36,502 nt of DNA, taken from contig CADEER010000025.1 of NCBI GenBank assembly GCA_902826395.1, positions 8,566 to 45,067 on the forward strand. The letters are read 5' to 3'. Position 1 is the stretch's first letter. Each line of letters begins with the position of its first letter. The translations under genes were made by a program, and so were the position numbers. This document shows, one piece after another, positions 16,831 through 25,453 of the stretch. This DNA comes from an uncultured bacterium. Its GTDB lineage: Bacteria; Desulfobacterota; Binatia; HRBIN30; CADEER01. The notes under the pieces are model-generated. The model saw only the letters and a list, made by a program, of their open reading frames with translations, did not search any database and was not told the origin of the DNA.

Positions 16831-18432
16831 GTGAAGCTCGAACCCCTACTCGCCGCGGCGATCATCGCGCTGACCCTCGCGGTCGAATGGCATCTCTTCG
16901 AGAGCTCGGTCCGCGCGCTGGTGCTGCCGACCTTCCCGGCCCATCACGACCAGACGGCGTACCTGATCCACGCCTACGCCAACGATGCGGAGATCGAACG
17001 CCAGGGCTTGTGGAGGGCAATCGCGAATCGTGTCACCACCGGGTCGGCGACCGGCTCGTTGCTCGACCTCGAGGCAGCGCTGGCTTTCCGCGCCGTCGAG
17101 CCGAACCGCCTCGGCGCGCTGAGCGTCCTCTTCGCTCACTTCGCGGCGCTGCAGATCACTTTCCTCTACGTAGCGTGGTGGGCGACCGGATCGCTGGCGC
17201 TCGGCATCGTCGCGGTCGCGCTGCTGGCATCCTCCGGATTCTTGTTCGTCGTGCCGGGCGGCCTCTTCGACTTTCGCATCGACGCGGCCGCGTCGTGCGC
17301 CTTCGGCATTTTCGTCGCAGCACTGGTGCGCTCGCAATTCTATCGCCAGCGCGCCTGGTCGATGGCGGCAGGCATCGCCGCCGCCTACCTGATCGCTCTG
17401 CGGCACAATATGATCGCTCACCTGGCGGTCCTGCACGCGGTCTTTCTGGTCGCGATCCTACGGCGTCGCCGCGGCGAGAACGGCGCCGAGCGAGCGATCA
17501 ACTTCTGCTGTTCGATCGCGGCGATGACGGCGCTCAGCGCGCCCTTCGTGTATTTCAGCCGCGTTCACATCGCCGAGTACTACATCGGTCAGGTCGCATC
17601 GCGCGGGCCCGTGCGCACCGCCCTCTCCGGACGCTCCGCGCTCGTGCAGCTCGCGTTCTACCCGTACAACGTCGCCGTCCAGCACGTGCGCTTCATGCCG
17701 CTGATCGCGGGACTCGCCGCGCTCGTGCCGTGGCTCGGCATCGGCCGAGGGTCGAGCGAGGCACGCCCGCTGCGCTACGCACCGCTGCTGCTCGTCACGA
17801 TCGCCGTGCCGCTGGCCATCCTCACGTTACACTCCAATCGCTCGACGACGGTCGCCGGTCTCGTTCTGCCGCCGATCGCGCTGCTCGTCACCTTCGCCCT
17901 CGCCGAGCGCGGTCGCGTTGGCGGGCGATCCGCTCTGGTCGCGTCGCTGATCGTGCTCGCCGTCGGACTGGCCGTGCATGGAGCACAACACGCCATCTGG
18001 AGGGCGGCCGAACGGCCGCGATTGGCGGACGGTGCGGCCATCTTCGACATGCACTATCGGATCGCATCGATCTGCGCCGAGCGCGGGCTGCACGCGCCGG
18101 CCTACCTGACCGACACCCTGGAAGACGAGATCGAGCCGGCAATCGGCGCCACCGCGCTGTTCGAGCGCGAGCGCCGCTATCTGGTGCCGCACAACCCCGC
18201 GGTACGCGAGCAGATCTTCGCGGTCGGCGAACCTGAGCTCGGCCGCATCGCCGCAGCGAGCGACGTCATCCTCTTGCAGACGCGCGGCGAAAGAATTCCA
18301 TACCCGTACGTGCAGGCCGTCGCGGCGGCACGAGAGCCACTGGACCGGGCGATCCGCGAGCACTTCGTCGAGATCGGCAACTGGTCGTTCACCGACTCGG
18401 CCGCCACCGCCTACGTCGCGCGTCGGCCTTGA
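16831..18432 (+). CDS. Polytopic membrane protein, glycosyltransferase-C-like
   Basis: A 533-residue membrane protein with about nine to eleven hydrophobic helices and a soluble C-terminal part (about 400-533). The HHDQTAY segment just after the first helix is in the position where GT-C enzymes (ArnT, PMT, GT39 families) place their catalytic acidic residue in the first extracytoplasmic loop. That is the basis for the call; no clear family signature is recognised. The GTG at 16831 has a GGCGGAAC just upstream. Its 3' end overlaps the oppositely oriented hydroxylase gene by 22 bp. Probable role is transfer of a lipid-linked sugar, with modest certainty. Confidence 0.6.
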   Translation: MKLEPLLAAAIIALTLAVEWHLFESSVRALVLPTFPAHHDQTAYLIHAYANDAEIERQGLWRAIANRVTTGSATGSLLDLEAALAFRAVEPNRLGALSVLFAHFAALQITFLYVAWWATGSLALGIVAVALLASSGFLFVVPGGLFDFRIDAAASCAFGIFVAALVRSQFYRQRAWSMAAGIAAAYLIALRHNMIAHLAVLHAVFLVAILRRRRGENGAERAINFCCSIAAMTALSAPFVYFSRVHIAEYYIGQVASRGPVRTALSGRSALVQLAFYPYNVAVQHVRFMPLIAGLAALVPWLGIGRGSSEARPLRYAPLLLVTIAVPLAILTLHSNRSTTVAGLVLPPIALLVTFALAERGRVGGRSALVASLIVLAVGLAVHGAQHAIWRAAERPRLADGAAIFDMHYRIASICAERGLHAPAYLTDTLEDEIEPAIGATALFERERRYLVPHNPAVREQIFAVGEPELGRIAAASDVILLQTRGERIPYPYVQAVAAAREPLDRAIREHFVEIGNWSFTDSAATAYVARRP

Positions 18433-19265
18433 GCCAACGCGGCGAGTTGGCGCCGCCAGATCGCGACTGGCTGCATTTGCGCGCGCCAGATCGATGCGTC
18501 GGAGGCGAGGTTCTCGGTGCCGGTGGGAGGGTACTCGTCGCGCGCTGGCGCGTAGAAGGTGCCGAAGAGCCAGTCCAAGACTGGAAAGAGTTGCGCGTAG
18601 TTCGCGTCGCGGTGCTCGGGCAGGCGCGAGTGGTGGACGCGGTGCCATTGCGGTCCGCACACCGCCAAGGTCAGCGGCCCGAGCGGCAGGCGCAGATTCG
18701 AGTGCGCGAACAGCAACACGAAGCGCGACACGACCATTGCGACGAGCGCGAACTGCGCCCCCGGCCTACCGAACAGCCACACCACCGGCGCCCCGACGAC
18801 GATCGCCTGCACCGGCGCTTCGAGCCAGAAAGTCCGGTAGCTGGTCGTCACGTTCAGCTCGGCATCCGAGTGGTGCAGCTCGTGGATCGCCCACAGGGCC
18901 GGATAGCGGTGCTGCGCGCGGTGATACCAGTAGTAGACGAAGTCGCCGGCGAACATGTACGCGGGCAACAACAGCAGGCTCTCGATCGGCAGATTCGCCT
19001 GCGGCGACCGCGCACCCGCACGAGTCGGCCCGAAGGTGTACCACAGCGACAACGTCGCCATGCCGAGACCGAGGTAGACGGCCATGTAGACGAGATTTCG
19101 CAGCCGGCCCGCCCAACGCTGTCCGCGCTCGGCGGGCCACAACAACTCGGCGACAGTGAACAGCGTAAACAGCGCCGCCACCAGCGCCAGACCGCGCAAC
19201 TCGCCGCCGAACAACTGCGCAAAACCGGCGAGCCAGCGCTCGAAGAACGACTGCGCGGCCGCCAA
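18411..19265 (-). CDS. Sterol desaturase / fatty-acid hydroxylase family membrane enzyme
   Basis: A 284-residue integral membrane di-iron enzyme. The conserved histidine clusters are H115-x3-H119 (YHRAQH), H128-x2-H131-H132 (HELHHSD) and WHRVHHS near residue 210, with the LPEHRDANY motif after it. Family members hydroxylate or desaturate sterols, carotenoids and fatty acids. Start is an unusual TTG at 19265, supported by GGAGGG 7 nt upstream and by the lack of a better ATG. It converges with and overlaps the membrane glycosyltransferase-like gene by 22 bp. Substrate unknown; lipid is the likely class. Confidence 0.9.
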   Translation of the reverse strand: MAAAQSFFERWLAGFAQLFGGELRGLALVAALFTLFTVAELLWPAERGQRWAGRLRNLVYMAVYLGLGMATLSLWYTFGPTRAGARSPQANLPIESLLLLPAYMFAGDFVYYWYHRAQHRYPALWAIHELHHSDAELNVTTSYRTFWLEAPVQAIVVGAPVVWLFGRPGAQFALVAMVVSRFVLLFAHSNLRLPLGPLTLAVCGPQWHRVHHSRLPEHRDANYAQLFPVLDWLFGTFYAPARDEYPPTGTENLASDASIWRAQMQPVAIWRRQLAALAQGRRAT

Positions 19266-19390
19266 CTACGTACCCTCCGCATGGACCGGCGGGGATCCCA
19301 ATCGGTGAAAATACAGGCAGCCCCATTCGCGGACGACCACATCGATCCGCAGGCCCCTCTCGAAACAACACATCCCGATTCGCCTCAACT

Positions 19391-19433
19391 GAGTTCGAAC
19401 AGGGTCTTGCTGATATTGCAACGCAGCCGCAAC
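19391..19433 (-). pseudogene. 43-bp relic similar to the TPR-protein gene
   Basis: This stretch matches 23666-23708, inside the TMTC-like gene, at 37 of 43 positions. On the minus strand it reads LRLRCNISKTLFEL against LRLRCNLGKTLLEL. Nothing before or after is alignable. It looks like the remnant of a second TPR gene or a duplicated fragment. No ribosome site or start. Confidence 0.5.
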
Positions 19434-19882
19434 TCATCAGATCGAAGTGGCTCCCAGCCCAGCGGATACAAGCGCCGGAGAATTCTCTCTGCTGCGTCGA
19501 TCGGAAAACCGACTATTGCTGCCGGCCGAAAGTCAGCCCGACGAGTCGAACCACGAAGACACGAAGAGCACGAAGGGGTCGTCGGGTTTGCTCTTCGTGG
19601 TTCTAAAGCCGCCGGCCGAGCGACTGATTGAAAGTCAGAATTCAATCCGTCGCTCACGACTCCGGCGTCAAAACGTCGCCCAGGGCAGCTGTTCGAGCTA
19701 CGGCAGTCATCGGAGCGATTGCGCAGGTGGCCGATCCGGCCGCGGCGGTGCGCGAGCTCATCGCGCGCGCTTGAGTCGAGAGTTGGACCGAAAACTCCGC
19801 CATACACCCACAAGCCACTTTTGCGCGTCTGCGAGGCATTGTTGGTTGCGTTTGGGTCCGACGTTCGTGGTACCAAGTCCAT
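19434..19882. other. Long intergenic region upstream of the propeller gene
   Basis: Apart from the CACGAAGA repeat and the TPR relic next to it, no gene or RNA is recognised in this 450-bp stretch. Reading frames across it are repeat-derived (for example HEEHEG-type peptides). No clear promoter or ribosome site precedes the propeller gene. Confidence 0.5.
19545..19608. repeat. CACGAAGA-type inverted repeat
   Basis: The left arm (19549-19576) carries CACGAAGA-CACGAAGAG-CACGAAGG, near-tandem 8-9-nt units. The right arm (19591-19608, CTCTTCGTGGTTCTAAAG) is complementary to its start. Shared GCCGGCCGA blocks lie outside both arms (19521-19530, 19611-19620). The same unit in inverse orientation is at 23374-23412, beyond the propeller/cytochrome gene. 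Confidence 0.7.
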
Positions 19883-22800
19883 ATGCGACTTCGAAACGCG
19901 ACCTCTCGCCTCTCGTTTCTGAGCGCCGTCCTGGCGCTTTGCTGCCTCCTCCCGGCGGTGGCGATGGAGCCGACCGGACATCCGACGTTCGCCAGCCCGC
20001 TGGCGGCGCCGATCGCGCTGTCTCCAGTCGTCGACGAGCTATACGTTGTGAACACGGCAGCGGATACACTCGACGTCATCGACACGACGCAGCAAGTCGT
20101 CTCGGTGAGAGTGGCGGTCGGCATCGATCCGGTCGCTGTCGCGGTGAGGCCGGACGGCAAGGAGATCTGGGTTTCCAATCACGTCTCCGACACGGTGAAC
20201 GTCATCGACGTCGAGCCGAGCAGCCCGACCCGACACCAAGTGATTGCGACGATCACGGCTTGGCTCGGCGATGACTGGGTGACTGACTTCGACGAACCGG
20301 TCGGCATCGCCTTCGCCAGCAATCAGAAAGCGTACGTTGCGCTCTCGTCGCGCAACCGCATCGCCGTGGTCGACGTGGCCAGCCGCACCGTCACCAAGCA
20401 GATACAGGTCCACAGCCAGGAGCCCCGCGCCATCGCGGTGCGCGACGGGCGCCTCTACGTCATTCCCTTCGAGTCGGGCAACACCACCGAGTTCTCGGGT
20501 TGTCTGAACATGAGCGATCCCGGCTGCACCTTTTCCATCACCGACCTGCTTTCAAACTCCAACGACGTCATTCTCACCCGCAACATGGTCGCCGACATCG
20601 TTCGCCGTCCCGGAACACCGGATCGCGATCTCTTCGTCTACGACACGGCGGACGAGAGTCTGCTGTTCGAGGTATCGGGAATCGGCACCCTCCTCTACGG
20701 CATCGCGATCGACTCGCACGGCCAGGTCTTCATCGCTCAGACGGAAGCTCGCAACGACGCCAACGGCGCCATGGGAACAGCGGGCCACGGTCTGCCCGAG
20801 TTGGAGAACCGAGCCTTTCTGAACCAGGTCGCGCGAGTCGATTGTGCGCTCGCCTGCACCGGCGCGACCGTCTTCGACATCGAGCCGCTGCCGCCGATTC
20901 ATCCACTCCCTGGCGAGCAGTTGGCGACTCCCTTCGGCATCCAGGTCAGCGACGACGACGCGACCGTGGTGAGCGTCGCCGCGGCATCGAGCCGGCTCTT
21001 CACCATGGACGCGGAGACGGGCGCAGTGATCGGCCGCACCGATGTCGGCGCCATCCCGCGCGGGCTGGCGCTCGAGTCGGATCCGTCCGGCGCGGCGGCG
21101 CGCGCCTGGGTCTTGAACGCGATCGAGAACAGCGTGTCGGTGGTCGACGTCTCCGACCCGGGCGCGCCGCAGGAAACGGCGCGGATCGCGCTCGTCGACC
21201 CGTCCCACCCCGACGTCAAACACGGCAGAATTGCCTTCAACGACGCCGCCGCCTCCACCACCGGCACCTTCGCCTGCGCCAGCTGCCACCCCGATGGCCA
21301 TACCGACCAGCTCCTTTGGAACGTCGGCGCGCCGCCGTGCGTCATGCCGGGTTGCGATCAGATTCAACCCCGCGTGACGATGCCGGTGCGCGGTCTGCGC
21401 GACACGCTGCCACTGCACTGGGACGGAGTTCCCGGCGATCCCTTCGGCGGCATCAACGCCGTCGTCGCCAACTCCGGACAGACGGTGGCGCCGAACTGCA
21501 CCGACGAGCACAGTTGCTTCCGCAATCTGGTCGACGGGTCCATGTCGGGGATCATGTGCGACCAATCCGCCTGCCCGACCGACGCCAACGAGCTCGGTCT
21601 CGCAGGCGCCTTCAGCGAGGCCGATCGAGACGCAATCGCTGTCTTTCTGCGCAGCGTTCCCTATCCGCCGGCGCGCTCGCGCCGCCTCGACGATCGCTTC
21701 TCGGCGCTGGGAGCCGAGGGCTTCCGCAACCTGCTTGTCGGAGTCGACGCCGCCCACCCCGGTTGCAGCCGCGCCGGCGCCTGTCATTCGCTGCCGTTCT
21801 GGGCCGGCACCAACACCCCTGGCACGGGCATGGACGCTCCGACCTTCCGCGGCATGACCGATCGCCACTTGCTCCTGCCCAACGGCAGGGCCGGAATGTG
21901 GGCGTTGATCCAACTCGAAGCGCTGAACGAAGTGGCTTGGGACCCAAGCCACGGACCCGACGAGCTCTACTCCTGGGGCATGACCTTCGGCAGCCCTGCC
22001 GTTCCCCTCACCAATCGCGACAGTGCCGGGACCGGGCCGTTCCCTCTATTTCAACTGTTCGAGGAGGGGTCGACGGGATTCTCGGCCGTGTTCGGCCGCC
22101 AGCTGACGCTCGACGCCGAGACCACTTCACGCGGGTTGTCCGACTCCACCGAGGCCATCCTGCAGCGCATGGAGGAGGCCGACACAGACGGAGTGGTGAA
22201 CCTGCGCGTCCAGGGCATCCAACTCGGCGCGGGCGCTCCATCTCAACTCGATCTCGAGTACGAATCGGGCCGCTACGAGTCGGCGAGCTCCTCCGGCCCG
22301 AGCCTGAGCAGCAGGCAACTGCTCCGACTGGCTCGCCGCGGCGCTCTCGTCGCCACCGCCACTGCTCGCATCGGACCGCGGTCGGACGTCGATCACCCGC
22401 AGCCCGCGCTCTGGCTTCCGGCGAAGAACCCGAACAATCAAACCAGTCTGCAGAAGATTCCCGAGCTGACGGATCCGCCGACCGTGACGATGTTCGGACG
22501 CCACGTCGCCGCCGACGCGATCGTGCTGATCGACGGCCAGGCGGTCGACAGCAGCGTCGCCTGCGCCACCGGCGGCGTGTTGCCCAACTGCGATGACGAA
22601 TCGCTGCGCGTCGACCTCGACGAGTTCCCCACCGTCGGAGATCACGCCATCCAGCTCGCCACGCCGGGCGGCCTGATCAGCAACGAAGTGCTGATCATCT
22701 TGACCGAATGCCCAGAGGGCGCGACGCTGCCCTTTGTCCAGTGTCGCGCCGCGACGCTATTGGAGACCGTCGAAGAGAGCGACGACCTCGGCACGCTGCA

Positions 22801-23050
22801 CGCCCGCCTGGAGAAGTCCCTAGTCCGCGCACACGAGGCACTCCGACAAGCGCGCCTGGATGTCTCGGATGATCAATTGCGACCGGCGAGCCGGAACCTC
22901 CGTCGGGCAGTGAAGGCAACCAAGCGATTCGAGCGAATCCTCGGATCGGGCCGTGGCCAACGCGAGATCCCCGTCGACACCCGGACGGCGCTGTCCGCCG
23001 CGGCCGCCGACATCCGCGATGACCTGACTCTGATTGGCGACGCGCTCTAG
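19883..23050 (+). CDS. Secreted YVTN beta-propeller protein with c-type haem motif
   Basis: A 1055-residue exported protein. A Sec signal (residues 1-27, ending AVA) is followed by beta-propeller repeats of the YVTN type (VNTAADTLDVIDT, VSNHVSDTVNVIDV, ALSSRNRIAVVDV, NAIENSVSVVDV). A cytochrome-like region has one haem-attachment motif, C465-A-S-C468-H469. A second site, C628-x5-C634-H635, has non-standard spacing and may be disulfide or a degenerate haem site. Residues about 845-950 look like an IPT/TIG-type beta domain, and the last 100 are helical. This arrangement resembles di-haem peroxidase-like propeller proteins of the periplasm or surface. Likely electron transfer or binding; no substrate is evident. 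No ribosome site is seen; the signal peptide supports the start. Confidence 0.85.
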   Translation: MRLRNATSRLSFLSAVLALCCLLPAVAMEPTGHPTFASPLAAPIALSPVVDELYVVNTAADTLDVIDTTQQVVSVRVAVGIDPVAVAVRPDGKEIWVSNHVSDTVNVIDVEPSSPTRHQVIATITAWLGDDWVTDFDEPVGIAFASNQKAYVALSSRNRIAVVDVASRTVTKQIQVHSQEPRAIAVRDGRLYVIPFESGNTTEFSGCLNMSDPGCTFSITDLLSNSNDVILTRNMVADIVRRPGTPDRDLFVYDTADESLLFEVSGIGTLLYGIAIDSHGQVFIAQTEARNDANGAMGTAGHGLPELENRAFLNQVARVDCALACTGATVFDIEPLPPIHPLPGEQLATPFGIQVSDDDATVVSVAAASSRLFTMDAETGAVIGRTDVGAIPRGLALESDPSGAAARAWVLNAIENSVSVVDVSDPGAPQETARIALVDPSHPDVKHGRIAFNDAAASTTGTFACASCHPDGHTDQLLWNVGAPPCVMPGCDQIQPRVTMPVRGLRDTLPLHWDGVPGDPFGGINAVVANSGQTVAPNCTDEHSCFRNLVDGSMSGIMCDQSACPTDANELGLAGAFSEADRDAIAVFLRSVPYPPARSRRLDDRFSALGAEGFRNLLVGVDAAHPGCSRAGACHSLPFWAGTNTPGTGMDAPTFRGMTDRHLLLPNGRAGMWALIQLEALNEVAWDPSHGPDELYSWGMTFGSPAVPLTNRDSAGTGPFPLFQLFEEGSTGFSAVFGRQLTLDAETTSRGLSDSTEAILQRMEEADTDGVVNLRVQGIQLGAGAPSQLDLEYESGRYESASSSGPSLSSRQLLRLARRGALVATATARIGPRSDVDHPQPALWLPAKNPNNQTSLQKIPELTDPPTVTMFGRHVAADAIVLIDGQAVDSSVACATGGVLPNCDDESLRVDLDEFPTVGDHAIQLATPGGLISNEVLIILTECPEGATLPFVQCRAATLLETVEESDDLGTLHARLEKSLVRAHEALRQARLDVSDDQLRPASRNLRRAVKATKRFERILGSGRGQREIPVDTRTALSAAAADIRDDLTLIGDAL

Positions 23051-23545
23051 CGGCTCGACTTCAGGGCGAGACACTAGGGCTGGGCCGCAGGCGCCAGCGG
23101 CCCACCTGTGTCGGCGATTCCGAATAGTCGGGGGATCGCCTCCGGCAAAATCTGGGCGGAGTCAGGCTTGGTTCGAGTCCGCTGCAGTCGCCGTTTGCCT
23201 GGCAAGACGCGCCCGGGGGAAGTTCGGCGACAGGTAGACATCGATCGACCGATGTTCACGCACCTCCACAAGACCATAGGCGATCGATTTCGTCGCCATT
23301 CTGCCGGCCAAACTCGCAGAAGTCGGCGCTGCCCCGATGATCACGCGACGCGCAGCGGGGGCCCCGGGATACCCTCTTCTTCGTGCCCTTCGTGTCTTCG
23401 TGGTTTGAAGAAGCAACGGTTGGGCGGGCTTCCGGCGATCCCGACTACGGTGCCGCGCTGCCGCTCTCAGGTTCGTTCTTCAACCGCTTGATCTCGGCAG
23501 CAACGCGCGGCGCGTCTTCTACTGGGTCGAGCCAGCGGCGACACG
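23051..23545. other. Intergenic region with a repeat arm and possible coding remnant
   Basis: No intact gene. On the minus strand, the frame crossing about 23470-23535 reads RRWLDPVEDAPRVAAEIKRL, which looks protein-like and follows the TPR gene stop in a different frame; it may be a frameshifted remnant of a longer C-terminus. Confidence in that remnant is low. The CACGAAGA repeat arm at 23374-23412 is listed separately. Confidence 0.4.
23374..23412 (-). repeat. Solo CACGAAGA-type repeat arm
   Basis: CTTCGTGCCCTTCGTGTCTTCGTGGTTT is the reverse complement of the tandem-unit arm at 19549-19576. A short AGAAG on either side gives a small extra inverted repeat (CTTCTT...AAGAAG). The two arms lie in opposite orientation on either side of the propeller gene, 3.8 kb apart. 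Confidence 0.65.
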
Positions 23546-25246
23546 TTAATTCGCCGTAGCCGGCCGTTGCTCGCGCGCTGCCGCGAGTAGCTGGCGTGCT
23601 TCTTCCGCGGTGGGGTCGATACGCAATGCCTCTTCGAAGTGCCGCATCGCCTCGTCCGTCTCGCCGAGTTCCAGCAGGGTCTTGCCGAGATTGCAGCGCA
23701 GCCGGAACGAGCGCGGGCTGCGGCGCACCGCCTCCTCCAGGTGCGACAGCGCTTCCCGCGGGCGGCCGCTCTCGCGCAGGAACGCTCCGAGGTTGCCGAG
23801 GGTCTCCGGGTCGGAGGCGCCGAGTTGCAGCGCCACGCGCAGTTGCTCGATTGCCGCGGCGCGGTCGCCGAGCGCCGCCAGCGCCGCGGCGAGAACCTTC
23901 CTCGCCTCGACGCCGCCAGGATCGAGCGCGACCGCATCCTCGCCGGCGCGCTGCGCCGCTGGCGCGTCACCGGCGTGCAGCAACGCGAAGGCGAGGTTTC
24001 GATGAGCCGTGGCGGACTGCGGATCGGTGACGGTTGCGGCGCGCATCAGCGTCACGTTGTCGGTGAAGTTCGCGGCGTGTCGCCACGTCAAAAGCGTCAG
24101 CGCGGCGACGACCCCGAGCATGACGGCGTTGGCAAGGCGCGGCGAGTCGATCCGCTCGCGCCAGCGCTGCCAGGCGGCAGCGACCACCGCGGTCACGGCG
24201 ATGAGCGCCGGATGCTGGTAGTGATCCTCGATGTAGGGGGTTTCGGTCAGCCCCATCGCCGGCAACAGCGCCAAGCAGTAGTACAACCACGCGAAGAGCA
24301 ACGGTCGGCCCCACGTGTCCCGCCAGCGCCACAGGAGCAGCGTCGCGAGAACGGCCGCGCCCAGCGGCAACCACCACCGCACCTGCGCCGCTTCGATGCG
24401 CCACGGCTCGTACATGAAGGCGAGGTCTACCGGCAGCAGTGCCTTCGACAGATAGAACCAGACCGCGCACCCGGCGCGCAGCGCTGCGCCAACGATGTCG
24501 ATCTGCACCTCGATGTTCGGATCGCGGGCGCGGAACCAGATGTTGACGCCGACCAGCGCCGCGGCGGTCAGAAAGAACGGCGCCAGCCGCGCCGCGTCGC
24601 GACGCACCAGCCGCCGTGTCCATGCGATCATCAGCACCAGCAGCAACGGAAAGATCGCCACCGACACCTTGCTGAGCAACGCGGCGGCGAAGCATGTCAG
24701 CGAGGCGGCGTACCACAGCCCAGCGCGTGGGGCCGACGGCCCCTCCGCCTTCAGATAGGCCAACGCCGACAACTGCGCGAACAGCAGCGCCAGCAGAGTC
24801 TTGCGCTGCGAGATCCACGCCACGGTCTCGACGTTGACGGGATGTAGGGCAAACAGCAGTGCCGCCACCGCGGCGCCGGGAATCGCCAGCCGCGACAGGA
24901 TGCGCCAGAAGAGCAGTGCTTCGACGACGTGCAGAAGCAGGTTGGTGATTCGGTAGCCGAGCGCCTGCCCGCCCCACAGGCGCCACTCGAGCCAGAGAGA
25001 CGTGTTCGACACCGGCCAGTAATCGATCGCCTCGGCCGACCACCAGAACCGCCACACTCCGTCGGCCGCCCTTATCAGCGCGCTGTCGGTCAGCAGGATG
25101 TCGTCGTCGATCAAGAAGCCGCCCGACAGCGATGGCCAGTAGGCGATCGGCGTCAGAACCACGATGCCGACGATCGCCGCGCGCCAGGCGGCATCGGCGC
25201 TCGCAGATCGATCCGCCCGCATCGAACGCTCAGGCGGCGCGCCCAT
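23546..25246 (-). CDS. TMTC-like membrane glycosyltransferase with C-terminal TPR repeats
   Basis: A 566-residue protein with about ten transmembrane helices (roughly 22-405), then TPR repeats (about 410-560, e.g. RNLAFALLHAGDAPAAQRAGEDAVALDP and NLGKTLLELGETDEAMRHFEEALRIDP). The first loop has FLIDDDILL, in the place of the catalytic aspartates of GT-C glycosyltransferases, and HPVNVETVAWISQRKTLL is a hallmark of TMTC-type proteins, which O-mannosylate secreted proteins in eukaryotes. A bacterial protein-glycosylation role is inferred from that similarity. ATG 25246 is used; ATG 25222 is possible. A diverged copy of 43 bp lies at 19391-19433. Confidence 0.8.
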   Translation of the reverse strand: MGAPPERSMRADRSASADAAWRAAIVGIVVLTPIAYWPSLSGGFLIDDDILLTDSALIRAADGVWRFWWSAEAIDYWPVSNTSLWLEWRLWGGQALGYRITNLLLHVVEALLFWRILSRLAIPGAAVAALLFALHPVNVETVAWISQRKTLLALLFAQLSALAYLKAEGPSAPRAGLWYAASLTCFAAALLSKVSVAIFPLLLVLMIAWTRRLVRRDAARLAPFFLTAAALVGVNIWFRARDPNIEVQIDIVGAALRAGCAVWFYLSKALLPVDLAFMYEPWRIEAAQVRWWLPLGAAVLATLLLWRWRDTWGRPLLFAWLYYCLALLPAMGLTETPYIEDHYQHPALIAVTAVVAAAWQRWRERIDSPRLANAVMLGVVAALTLLTWRHAANFTDNVTLMRAATVTDPQSATAHRNLAFALLHAGDAPAAQRAGEDAVALDPGGVEARKVLAAALAALGDRAAAIEQLRVALQLGASDPETLGNLGAFLRESGRPREALSHLEEAVRRSPRSFRLRCNLGKTLLELGETDEAMRHFEEALRIDPTAEEARQLLAAAREQRPATAN

Positions 25247-25453
25247 CGCCGCCAGTTACAAAAAATCGATGCCGCCGCCAAGGCCTGTCGCGGCGCGGCG
25301 GGCGCGGCGGCAATGCGCCGAGATCTCAGTTGACTTTGCGCGACGGCGGGGCCTAGAGACAGAACGGCCCGGCGGGGGACGGGCGGCCGTCCGCGGGAGC
25401 GCGGTGGCAGGCACGTCCAGGTCGCTCACTCGGCGGCACAAGGGGGTTTCTCA

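Noticed and set aside
16740-18236. 498-codon frame overlapping the membrane glycosyltransferase-like gene
   Set aside because: It is the +1 frame, Arg-rich without hydrophobic helices, and lacks a ribosome site.
20500-22596. 698-codon frame inside the propeller gene
   Set aside because: Arg/His-rich shadow frame; the other frame has propeller repeats and haem motif.
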